Below are positions 1 to 6,186 of a stretch of 9,013 nucleotides of DNA, piece by piece. Under the pieces are notes generated by a model. It saw only the letters and a program-made list of their open reading frames with translations, ran no database searches and was not told where the DNA came from. Source of the DNA: a bacterium. GTDB lineage: Bacteria; Muiribacteriota; Ozemobacteria; Ozemobacterales; Ozemobacteraceae. Position 1 is the first letter of the stretch, and every line of letters starts with the position of its first letter. Both the position numbers and the translations under genes were made by a program. The DNA is taken from contig JACPTH010000447.1 in NCBI GenBank assembly GCA_016192885.1, forward strand, positions 1 to 9,013, read 5' to 3'.

Positions 1-421
1 TGTCGATAGTTTTAGGGATATGAATGCTTCGCAATTCATATCCGGCTTCCTTGGCGTTATCGTTCACGATACGAACCGCATCAGCGGAATCGTTTCCTCC
101 GACGTAAAAAAAGTATCGGACGTTATGTTTCATGCAGATTTTAAAAATCTTCTGACAATACTCGGCATCCGGCTTGTCGCGAGTGGAAAAAAGAGCGGAA
201 GCCGGCGTACGAGCGACCCTCTCAAGGTTGTGAGTGGTTGCTTGGGTAAGATCAACGAATTGCTCTTCGATAATTCCTCTTACTCCATGCAAAGCTCCAT
301 AGATTCGATTAACTTCCGGGAATTTTCGCGCCTCAAGAACCGCTCCTACCATGCTTTGGTTTATAACGGCTGTCGGGCCTCCCCCTTGTGCAATAAGAAC
401 ATTTCCGGTAAGCTTGCTCAT
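1..421 (-). CDS. pfp: 6-phosphofructokinase, PPi-dependent type (N-terminal part, cut by window edge)
   Basis: Phosphorylates fructose 6-phosphate to the 1,6-bisphosphate, probably using pyrophosphate; such enzymes are cytosolic and reversible. The visible 140 residues begin MSKLTGNVLIAQGGGPTAVI, the phosphofructokinase N-terminal glycine-rich donor-binding loop. GGNDS lies at residues 108-112 and PKTID at 136-140. In this family the residue after GGN/GGD that is Gly in ATP-type enzymes (GGDGS) is Asp in PPi-type enzymes, here Asp111. The GTID of ATP enzymes becomes KTID, here Lys137. Both substitutions point to PPi as donor; this is inference from known signatures. The ATG at 421-419 has an AGGAGA ribosome binding site (433-428) six bases upstream. 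The catalytic TIDND motif is only half visible and the rest lies outside the window. It is transcribed divergently from the secreted-protein gene at 649. Confidence 0.9.
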   Translation of the reverse strand, partial: MSKLTGNVLIAQGGGPTAVINQSMVGAVLEARKFPEVNRIYGALHGVRGIIEEQFVDLTQATTHNLERVARTPASALFSTRDKPDAEYCQKIFKICMKHNVRYFFYVGGNDSADAVRIVNDNAKEAGYELRSIHIPKTID

Positions 422-461
422 GGTAGATCTCCTAATGTTTGTCTTTTTTTCCTGTTAGAAA

Positions 462-498
462 CCGTTCAAGTATGCACACAAGTGGCAATCAAAATCAA
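462..498 (-). promoter_or_regulatory. possible sigma-70-like promoter for the phosphofructokinase gene
   Basis: On the minus strand a TTGATT box (498-493) is followed after 18 bases by CATACT (474-469). This would start a transcript near 462, about 40 bases before the start codon and with room for the AGGAGA site. The -35 matches consensus at four of six positions and so does the -10, so it is only a candidate. Confidence 0.3.
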
Positions 499-584
499 CA
501 CTTGTAGATTAAGTCCTGAAAGAAACCCAAGATTTAATTCAGCGATATTTAATAGCGGAAAAAGTTGTATCTGCTAAATAATTA

Positions 585-622
585 GGGGTAACCGAAATTC
601 GAGCGAATTTTCCGGATTCCCC
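585..622 (+). promoter_or_regulatory. imperfect stem-loop in the leader of the secreted-protein gene
   Basis: GGGG (585-588) can pair with CCCC (619-622), A590 with T617, CCG (592-594) with CGG (613-615), and AAATTC (595-600) with GAATTT (605-610) around a GAGC tetraloop. There is a two-base bulge at 611-612 and mismatches at 589/618 and 591/616. This gives about 14 pairs in 38 bases, ending 26 bases before the chosen ATG at 649. No T-run follows, so it is not a standard terminator. It could be a structured 5' UTR element or a DNA operator; the function is not known. Confidence 0.5.
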
Positions 623-648
623 GATCGAGTCTGGTGAAGAGAATTGAC

Positions 649-2487
649 ATGAGTAAGCTGAAAGTATTTTTTTACCTTCAGATTCCGAGAAAAAATTTTT
701 GGTTTTTGCTTTTACCGTGCCTGATTTTCTTTTCAGCTCTTGTTGAAGCTTCCAAAACGAAAAAAAATCTTGGATTGCTTTCGGCTGAAAAAATTTCTTT
801 AACATTTTTTTCCGCTCAAGTTCCAGGTTTAGATCCTGAAAAAGTCGGGCCTGAGGGCGTTGTTTTTTCTGAAACTCCCCTATTTTTCCAGGCTTCGATA
901 AAGGAGGCGGAAAAAGAGATTCTCTTTGAACAAGCCGGCAAGGAATACTGGGTTGGCGACCCGCGATTTGAATACCAATTTTGGTGGTTTTTGGAAGACG
1001 ATCGGGGAAAAAAACTTGCATCAAGCCATAGTCCGGATAAACCGCCGCCCTTTTTAGAGGGAAAGCGCCGCAGTGTTTGGAATTGCAAATATCGGTTTAA
1101 CGATCCATACTCTTTGGCATATCCTCATAAATGCCGAGTCGTTGTTCGAATTCGGTTTCGGTTGCAAACAAAAGATGAGATAATAGAAAGCCCCAAAGAT
1201 TCAGCATATAGCAGAAAAATAGACCAGATAATTGATTGGAAGTCTCCAAACGTTTCCTTTCCCTTTTCCCAAAAATCGGGTTTTAAGACTTTTCATTTCG
1301 AAACACTAGGGACTTACCAACCAAACAAGGCGACCACCTGCGGGATTACCCGTCTCAATAATGGAAGCCTTGTTTCAAGGGGGCTTAATCCGGACATTTT
1401 TCAGGCGGAAAACTTTCAAGAATCCTTCGGAACCGATCATGAAGGGTTTGTGATTATCAAATGGGACAACTTGTGGGACAATTTTAGGTTTCCTTTTAAT
1501 GGAGGTACCGAACCATTCTTTAAATCCTTTGGGTTGGTCCTTTTTGCCGATTGGAACCTGGTTGAAAGTTCTCCGCTGGCGGGGGTCGCGGAAACCAGAA
1601 TCGGAAAGAAAGTTGTTCCTCCGCAAAACAGCCTTTGTGATTGGAATGTTTCCCTTTTCGAACACAAGGGAGCTACGGCGGGTTACATAGATCTTTCAAG
1701 CGCTTTCGATCAATCCAATAGGGTGGTTTGTCGGGAAACCAAGCATCAGCCTCTGGGACCCGGTTACATTTTGCTTAAAATGCCGTATGACAAGGTGGGG
1801 CGCTTAACCTACGGTTTTTTTCTTGAAGATCATTTCCAAAACAAAAGCGTAATAATTCTTCCCACGAAGCGATTCATCGATGTTTCCGACGATTTAGCTC
1901 CCGCGATTATGATTGCAATTAAAAACTCGAACGAATCATTTTATTGGAACGGAGTATCGGGCGGAAAGGATTGGCGAGCGCGAAAAGAGCAAGAATGCAA
2001 ACTTGCTTTAAATGGCGAGCCGTGGAACATGTCTCAAGATCAAAGCCTGGGCGGGGAAAAAACCGGGTTTGAAACCGACGAAGATCTTCCAATTAACTTG
2101 TACGTTTCCGCATACGATAATTGTCGTCTTCACCACATAGTTTTTTCTTTGTTAACCGCGAATCCATCTCTTAAGGGAACCTTTGGATTTCGAGGGCAGC
2201 AAAGCGCAAAATCATCCGAAGGTTTCACCGATTCAATAACTTATCCGCAAGATTTGAAAAACTTGGTTTCGGATGAGGCAATTTCTGACATGTTGTTTGA
2301 AACTTCATTGGATTCCCCGATTCAGATGGTTTTTACTGAACCGTCTTTAAAGCCGTCCGATTATAACCTTCTCGTTCGAGCGGAAGATAGAGCGGGAAAT
2401 GCGGTTGAATACACTATTCCGATTACGGTTCGAGATACCGGTTTTGAAATTCAAACGATCCGGGAAATTCAAAATCGCATCAAATAG
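649..2487 (+). CDS. predicted secreted protein of unknown function with C-terminal Ig-like segment
   Basis: I do not recognise the family. The 612-residue product begins with a basic N-terminus, then the hydrophobic stretch FWFLLLPCLIFFSALVEA (about 17-34). This looks like a signal peptide with cleavage after VEA, so export to the periplasm or outer surface is inferred. The mature part is rich in aromatic residues and has seven cysteines, an odd number, in scattered Cys contexts such as WNCKY, HKCRV and YDNCR. From about residue 414 (DDLAPAIM) the sequence resembles a bacterial Ig-like fold: SAYDNC at 487-492, RAEDRAGN at 577-584, then a terminal strand IPITVRD. No catalytic motif is visible, nor a sorting tail or transmembrane helix after the signal. 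The ATG at 649 is preferred because a signal peptide follows directly; an in-frame GTG at 634 would add five residues. The ribosome binding site is weak (GAAGAG at 636-641). The gene appears monocistronic. A structural, adhesive or carbohydrate-binding role is possible but unproven. Confidence 0.8.
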   Translation: MSKLKVFFYLQIPRKNFWFLLLPCLIFFSALVEASKTKKNLGLLSAEKISLTFFSAQVPGLDPEKVGPEGVVFSETPLFFQASIKEAEKEILFEQAGKEYWVGDPRFEYQFWWFLEDDRGKKLASSHSPDKPPPFLEGKRRSVWNCKYRFNDPYSLAYPHKCRVVVRIRFRLQTKDEIIESPKDSAYSRKIDQIIDWKSPNVSFPFSQKSGFKTFHFETLGTYQPNKATTCGITRLNNGSLVSRGLNPDIFQAENFQESFGTDHEGFVIIKWDNLWDNFRFPFNGGTEPFFKSFGLVLFADWNLVESSPLAGVAETRIGKKVVPPQNSLCDWNVSLFEHKGATAGYIDLSSAFDQSNRVVCRETKHQPLGPGYILLKMPYDKVGRLTYGFFLEDHFQNKSVIILPTKRFIDVSDDLAPAIMIAIKNSNESFYWNGVSGGKDWRARKEQECKLALNGEPWNMSQDQSLGGEKTGFETDEDLPINLYVSAYDNCRLHHIVFSLLTANPSLKGTFGFRGQQSAKSSEGFTDSITYPQDLKNLVSDEAISDMLFETSLDSPIQMVFTEPSLKPSDYNLLVRAEDRAGNAVEYTIPITVRDTGFEIQTIREIQNRIK

Positions 2488-2585
2488 CCTTTGGTAGCTG
2501 TGTGTTTTCTTCCCGGATTTCTAGGTTGTCAAAGATCAGGGTCATTTAATTCTTCCAAAGAATACCTTGGTTTTGCCTTTCCAGA

Positions 2586-2684
2586 AAGGTTTTATGAGAT
2601 TTCTCCCTTTGGTCGAAATGACATGCCGGCTTTGCTGATTTTGAGCCCCAATCTGTCATTTCGAATGCAATGAGAATGTCGAAG
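2586..2684. repeat. REP/MITE-like imperfect palindromic element
   Basis: TCGAAATGACA (2613-2623) and TGTCATTTCGA (2654-2664) form a perfect 11-bp inverted repeat separated by 30 bases. Further out, TTCTC (2601-2605) and GAGAA (2672-2676) also pair at symmetric distance, so the two arms are diverged halves of a longer palindrome. The wording (GAGATTTCTC, then TCGAAATGACA) is that of short intergenic palindromes I have seen dispersed in many bacterial genomes; this likeness is from memory. It has no coding capacity, and an open frame over 2491-2673 has no start codon context or protein-like composition. It lies between two same-strand genes, just upstream of the next promoter. It may also help end transcription of the secreted-protein gene, for which no T-run terminator is seen. 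Confidence 0.6.
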
Positions 2685-2685
2685 A

Positions 2686-2714
2686 TTGACAAACATTTTC
2701 CATTCGGTTATTAT
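2686..2714 (+). promoter_or_regulatory. near-consensus sigma-70 promoter for the HAMP protein gene
   Basis: TTGACA at 2686-2691 is a perfect -35 box. After exactly 17 bases comes TATTAT at 2709-2714, a five-of-six match to the -10 box. Transcription would start near 2721, giving a leader of about 30 bases that contains the AAGGAGGG site. This is the best promoter in the window and implies vegetative, probably strong expression. Confidence 0.75.
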
Positions 2715-2736
2715 GTTTTCCGATCCACCTTAAGTT

Positions 2737-2744
2737 AAGGAGGG
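2737..2744 (+). promoter_or_regulatory. strong ribosome binding site fixing a TTG start
   Basis: AAGGAGGG is a near-perfect anti-16S match and ends six bases before TTG at 2751. The first in-frame ATG (2784) is 39 bases away, too far for this site, so the TTG is the start. Confidence 0.85.
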
Positions 2745-2750
2745 AAAAGC

Positions 2751-3344
2751 TTGTCCCGAAAAAATTATTTTATTTCAAAAGGAATGCAGAGCAAGTTTGC
2801 TGGGACTATTTTGTTATTGGTATTTTTGATTTCAGTCATTACAGCCTGCAACATTTATGTACTTGGAACCTTTTTCCTTTCCACAAACGCTACTCTCAGC
2901 GAAGCCCAACAAACTGAAAGTCTTGGGGTGTATTTCTTTAAGACTTTTTGGCCTAGGCTGTTGTTGCTTGTGCTGGTTAATGTGATAATCGTATGCATTG
3001 TAAGCATAATGTATTCTCATCAAATAGCGGGGCCTGCTTATAAACTTGAGAAGAGTATTCAGCGGATCGCAAACGGCGACTTGACATTTGAGATTCATTT
3101 GCGTAGAAATGACAATTTAAAAGAGCTTGCTACGGCTATTAATTCCATGCTTTCCAAGTTCCGTCAGACTTTGGCGAATGCGAAGACCTTAAGTTCAGAT
3201 ATTTCTTCTAAATTAGACGCCATAGGAAATGACGGAAAGTTTACTGGGTTAGCGCAGAGCGCCAAGGCATTGAATGACCAGATTGCTCAATTCAAAATAG
3301 AGGCGGAAGAGGCGGCTCCCAGCTCAAACCCGCAAAAATCCTGA
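2751..3344 (+). CDS. small two-TM inner-membrane HAMP-domain protein without an output domain
   Basis: The 197-residue product has two hydrophobic segments, about residues 16-38 and 68-88. They enclose a short extracytoplasmic loop of roughly 30 residues. A HAMP domain follows from about 88 to 140: IAGP with the conserved Pro95, the hinge motif ANGDL at 107-111, then a second helix NLKELATAINSMLSKF. About 57 helical, polar residues follow, possibly a coiled coil, ending in a Ser/Pro-rich tail. Chemoreceptor, histidine kinase and cyclase outputs are all absent. HAMP domains relay conformational signals across the membrane, so this is likely a partner or regulator acting on another protein; this is inference. 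The HAMP second-helix acidic residue (usually DE) reads DN (121-122). It starts at TTG, supported by a strong site. It has its own promoter and is followed by hairpins and a terminator, so it is probably a single-gene transcript. Confidence 0.8.
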   Translation: MSRKNYFISKGMQSKFAGTILLLVFLISVITACNIYVLGTFFLSTNATLSEAQQTESLGVYFFKTFWPRLLLLVLVNVIIVCIVSIMYSHQIAGPAYKLEKSIQRIANGDLTFEIHLRRNDNLKELATAINSMLSKFRQTLANAKTLSSDISSKLDAIGNDGKFTGLAQSAKALNDQIAQFKIEAEEAAPSSNPQKS

Positions 3345-3346
3345 GC

Positions 3347-3370
3347 ATTACTCGGACTATTCGGAGTAAT
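3347..3370 (+). other. hairpin just after the HAMP gene stop codon
   Basis: ATTACTC (3347-3353) pairs perfectly with GAGTAAT (3364-3370) around a 10-base loop, starting two bases after the TGA stop. No T-run follows. It may stabilise the 3' end of the mRNA upstream of the terminator at 3406. Confidence 0.4.
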
Positions 3371-3405
3371 ATTTCCTGGATCGGTAGAGCGAGAAATTCT
3401 CTCAA

Positions 3406-3452
3406 AGCGGAGGTTTCCCTTTCCAAAAAGGAAACCTCATTGCGCTATTTTT
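3406..3452 (+). terminator. intrinsic terminator of the HAMP protein gene
   Basis: GAGGTTTCC (3410-3418) pairs with GGAAACCTC (3430-3438) for nine perfect pairs. The stem extends below by AGCG (3406-3409) with CGCT (3443-3446) across a four-base bulge. TATTTTTG follows directly at 3446-3452. The position, about 60 bases after the stop codon, fits a rho-independent terminator. Confidence 0.75.
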
Positions 3453-3701
3453 GCTCAATGTTCTGTTCAACTCTGCTTTGCAAGGCAAAAACTTGAGTTT
3501 TCTTTCTCAATTAAAAGCGGTTTCGAGATAGAAAACTTATTCGTTTAATCAGCCGGGTTTCCCATGGCCGAAGTCCCGCCGGAATTTCGGCGAACTACAT
3601 TTTTACCCTGCCGCACAAATAGATTTGGGCGCTGGAATAATATTAGATAAGTGGGGTAGATTGTGGGGCTACGAATCTTAACTGGTCCGAGGTGTTAGCA
3701 A

Positions 3702-5414
3702 ATGTGTTCGATTGCCGGGGGAAACATTTCCAGGACAAGAGCTTCCCGAATTTCCGGGAAAATGAGGCATCGCGGTCCGGATCATTCGGGAATTTTTGAA
3801 GATTCGCTTGTCACCCTTTCCCATAATAGGCTTTCAATCATAGACACTTCCTCAAAAGGCAACCAACCCATGGAGTTTGAAGATTTGATAATCATCTTCA
3901 ACGGTGAAATTTACAATTATAAAGAGCTAAGAAGGGAACTTCAAAATGCCGGGTTCGCTTTTTGCTCTAAGAGCGATACCGAAGTTTTGCTGAAATGTTA
4001 TTCAAAGTACGGGTCAGAATGCGTTAAGAGATTCAACGGAGATTTTGCCTTTTGCATTTATGACAAGAGAAAGAGAGAGCTGTTTCTTGCCCGTGACCGG
4101 GTTGGAAACAAACCGCTATATTTTTATCATGGAAACGGCGAGTTTATTTTCGCATCCGAGTTGCGGGCCTTTGAAGGTTTAATAAGCCTCTCTTTCAATG
4201 AGCGGATTTTGGGCGATGCGATCCTGTTTGGGTTAAATGATTACGGCGATCACACCATCTATGATCGAATTCGAAATCTACAGCCGGCGCATTTTATGCG
4301 ATATGACTTGGCCCGAAATGAACTTGAAATTAAAAGGTACTGGAAGCTGGAAGAATTTGAGAATAAGGAAAAGTGGAACGAAAATGGTTTCCGCAAAAAG
4401 ATTGACGAATTCGAAAACCTGCTTAATGATTCGGTTAAAATCAGATTAATTGCGGATGTTCCGGTCGGAACTCTTTTATCAGGGGGAATTGACAGCTCCT
4501 TAATCGCTTTTTTTATCAAGGAAAATCACCATGGCGACCACCCCTACTTTACTTCGTCCTTCCCCAAATTCCCGGACATTGATGAAACCTATTACGCCGA
4601 ATTGCTTTCAAAGTCCTGGGATCTAAAATTAATCAAAGTCTTTCCAACTGAAAAAAAATTGAAATCCGAATTCGACAATCTTGTAACTTCGCAGTTTGAT
4701 ATTTTCCGCAGTCTATCGGTCATGTCTCAGTATCTTACAATGAAAGCGGTAAAGGAGCATGTTAAAGTCATCTTAAGCGGTCAAGGCGCGGATGAGCTTT
4801 TTGGAGGTTATTATCACTACATGGCAAGATATTTGGGGAAAAATCCGCACGCCTTTAAAGACCGGTTGAATCTTATCGGCCGGCGAGCGTTTGAAGAGCT
4901 TAAGCAGGGAATTAAACTCACCCAAACTACCTGGAAGAAAAAATACCTTCTAGAGAATGACAACTTCGACAACCTTAAGGCGGTTTTGGATTACCTTCCC
5001 CAATACAAACCAAATTGGGATTTGCTGCTTGAAAAATTCACCGGAAACCTTTCAAAAGCTCTTCGCTTTGACATTGAGAGGTTAAATTTGCCCCAATTGC
5101 TGCGTTACGAGGATAGAAACGCCATGGCGTTTTCAATTGAAAATCGTACTCCTTTTACGGATTATAGAGTTATTGAATTCGCGAATTCCATTCCCTTAGA
5201 ATACAAATTCAAAAATGGGGTGGGCAAATATTTCCTGAGGGAATTTTCTAAGAGAATCCTTCCCAAGGAGATATTCAATCGAATCGATAAAAAAGGTTTT
5301 GAAGCCCCTGAAAAACAGTGGATGAGGATTTTAAAAATTGATGAGACAGGGAATCTGGTTAAATTCAGATTAGCTTTATTCGAAAAGCTTGCTAAGATTG
5401 TGTCGAAAACTTAG
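3702..5414 (+). CDS. asnB: asparagine synthetase (glutamine-hydrolysing), class B
   Basis: Converts aspartate, glutamine and ATP to asparagine, glutamate, AMP and PPi in the cytosol. The 570-residue protein has both domains. The N-terminal Ntn glutaminase starts MCSIAGG with nucleophile Cys2 (exposed when Met is removed). It has RHRGPDHSG (22-30), Arg43, NGEIYNY (67-73) and SDTEV (91-95), matching the glutamine-binding residues of the family. The synthetase domain has the PP-loop SGGIDSS (260-266), which binds ATP pyrophosphate, and LSGQGADELFGGY (358-370). The C-terminal block near 5100-5320 encodes the usual EDRNAM, ENRTPF and GVGKYFLREF signatures. Length is in the normal range (E. coli AsnB is about 554). 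The ATG at 3702 has GAGGTG (3689-3694) seven bases upstream, and Cys2 fixes this start. A related amidotransferase acting on another acid (cell-wall or polysaccharide amidation) cannot be excluded. It lies 72 bases before atpZ with no clear terminator between. Confidence 0.92.
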   Translation: MCSIAGGNISRTRASRISGKMRHRGPDHSGIFEDSLVTLSHNRLSIIDTSSKGNQPMEFEDLIIIFNGEIYNYKELRRELQNAGFAFCSKSDTEVLLKCYSKYGSECVKRFNGDFAFCIYDKRKRELFLARDRVGNKPLYFYHGNGEFIFASELRAFEGLISLSFNERILGDAILFGLNDYGDHTIYDRIRNLQPAHFMRYDLARNELEIKRYWKLEEFENKEKWNENGFRKKIDEFENLLNDSVKIRLIADVPVGTLLSGGIDSSLIAFFIKENHHGDHPYFTSSFPKFPDIDETYYAELLSKSWDLKLIKVFPTEKKLKSEFDNLVTSQFDIFRSLSVMSQYLTMKAVKEHVKVILSGQGADELFGGYYHYMARYLGKNPHAFKDRLNLIGRRAFEELKQGIKLTQTTWKKKYLLENDNFDNLKAVLDYLPQYKPNWDLLLEKFTGNLSKALRFDIERLNLPQLLRYEDRNAMAFSIENRTPFTDYRVIEFANSIPLEYKFKNGVGKYFLREFSKRILPKEIFNRIDKKGFEAPEKQWMRILKIDETGNLVKFRLALFEKLAKIVSKT

Positions 5415-5486
5415 AAAGAAAGTCACCAAACAATTTACGGATGGGTTCGAACTTGATTCTTTTTTTGTTGACTAGTTAAGCGGGTT

Positions 5487-5795
5487 GTGCTAGAAAAGAA
5501 CGTTAATTTCACCCCAGCTTTGCGAAAAATGACACAAAGTTACAAGAGTGTTTTTTCAAGTATCGGCGAACTTTTTTACTTAGGAATTCTGCTTGGAGTA
5601 TGTATTTCGATTGGAATCGGTTTGGGGTGGTTGGCCGATAAGTGGTTAGGGATTTCACCATTTGGGGTTCTTGCGGGTATAGTTTTCGGAATAATTTCCG
5701 CATTCGTTGAAGGTTATCGACTTCTCAAAAAGAGTTTTAAGAAATTCGAACAAGATAAAATAATCGAAGCAAAAAAAAAATTGCATGAAAGATAA
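5487..5795 (+). CDS. atpZ: AtpZ/AtpI-like small membrane protein of the ATP synthase operon
   Basis: The 102-residue product has two membrane helices, about 30-50 (GVCISIGIGLGWLAD) and 57-76. They are joined by the short DKWLGISP loop and followed by a basic, charged tail. The pattern GxxLGxxxD, PFG, G, then EGYRLLKK is typical of the AtpZ family (putative F0F1-ATPase subunit). Members precede atpI/atpB in many bacteria and are linked to assembly or Mg2+/Ca2+ handling of the enzyme. It is the first gene of the operon here. The start is uncertain: GTG at 5487 has no good ribosome binding site, and ATG at 5529 (residue 15) would still keep both helices. Its 3' end overlaps the next gene by 11 bases, suggesting translational coupling. 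Confidence 0.8.
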   Translation: MLEKNVNFTPALRKMTQSYKSVFSSIGELFYLGILLGVCISIGIGLGWLADKWLGISPFGVLAGIVFGIISAFVEGYRLLKKSFKKFEQDKIIEAKKKLHER

Positions 5796-6186
5796 TAGAA
5801 TTAAGAATTTTGAGAAAAAGGTTGTCGCGATTAACTTCCTTCTTTTTCTTGTGGTTATGGTCGTTGGTTTTGTCGGTTTCGAGCGCTTTTTGGGAGGTAC
5901 GGCTTTCGGCTTTCTCGCCGGTTTTTTAAGTTTTCATATGCTTGTAAAGAGCGTTGAAGGTCTTGACGTCAAAACAAAGCGATCCATGGTTGGAGCCATA
6001 GGTTTTTCCGGAGGAAAGGTTCTAGGGCTTCTTTTCCTGATTTGGCTTCTGTTTCGCTTCGGCGTAGAATTAACTCAAGTAATTATGGGGCTTTTGTTGA
6101 GTCAGATAGCGATTTTCATTGCTTCCTTTTCCATCGCTAAGTCTAATTCCATTCAAGCATCTCAGCCAACCGAATTGAGGAATTAA
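5785..6186 (+). CDS. atpI: ATP synthase subunit I-like membrane protein
   Basis: The 133-residue product has four predicted membrane helices (about 13-31, 37-53, 72-91 and 95-118) separated by short loops. It has a basic N-terminus and a polar C-terminal tail. Size, topology and position directly before atpB fit the AtpI family, which is not part of the mature enzyme but assists c-ring assembly and stability. Sequence conservation in this family is low, so context carries much of the call. It overlaps the upstream gene by 11 bases, and its TAA shares one base with the ATG of atpB. Confidence 0.75.
   Translation: MKDNRIKNFEKKVVAINFLLFLVVMVVGFVGFERFLGGTAFGFLAGFLSFHMLVKSVEGLDVKTKRSMVGAIGFSGGKVLGLLFLIWLLFRFGVELTQVIMGLLLSQIAIFIASFSIAKSNSIQASQPTELRN

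Larger units (their letters stand above)
3345..3701. other. 357-base non-coding gap before the asparagine synthetase gene
   Basis: The first third holds the hairpin at 3347-3370 and the terminator at 3406-3452. In 3453-3701 I see no coding frame with a plausible start, no tRNA and no riboswitch I can name. Short structures are present: TTTGC/GCAAA (3477-3489), TTGAG/CTCAA (3493-3510), CGCCG/CGGCG (3577-3592) and AGATT/AATCT (3658-3678). GTGGGG occurs twice at a 12-base period (3651 and 3663), about 40 bases before the asparagine synthetase start. No consensus promoter stands out, although a promoter for that gene is expected here because of the upstream terminator. Confidence 0.5.

Noticed and set aside
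20..577. Open frame of 185 codons on the plus strand opposite the phosphofructokinase gene.
   Set aside because: It is antisense to a clearly conserved gene, has no protein-like family features and no ribosome binding site.
539..1088. Minus-strand open frames overlapping the start of the secreted-protein gene.
   Set aside because: Their composition (runs of Lys, Ser, Pro) is that of antisense reading. The plus-strand frame has a signal peptide and is uninterrupted for 612 codons.
2491..2673. 60-codon open frame after the secreted-protein gene.
   Set aside because: It begins at TTG without a ribosome binding site and runs through the palindromic repeat; treated as non-coding.
3625..3649. TTGGGC and TAGATA as a promoter for asnB.
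   Set aside because: The spacing is only 13 bases and both boxes are poor.
3702..3722. MCSI instead of the common MCGI at the asparagine synthetase N-terminus as a sign of altered activity.
   Set aside because: E. coli AsnB also begins MCSI; the nucleophile Cys2 is present, so this is ordinary variation.
5415..5467. Run of seven T (5460-5466) after asnB as a terminator.
   Set aside because: The bases before it form only GTTCGAAC without a loop, or short broken stems; no stable hairpin precedes the T-run.
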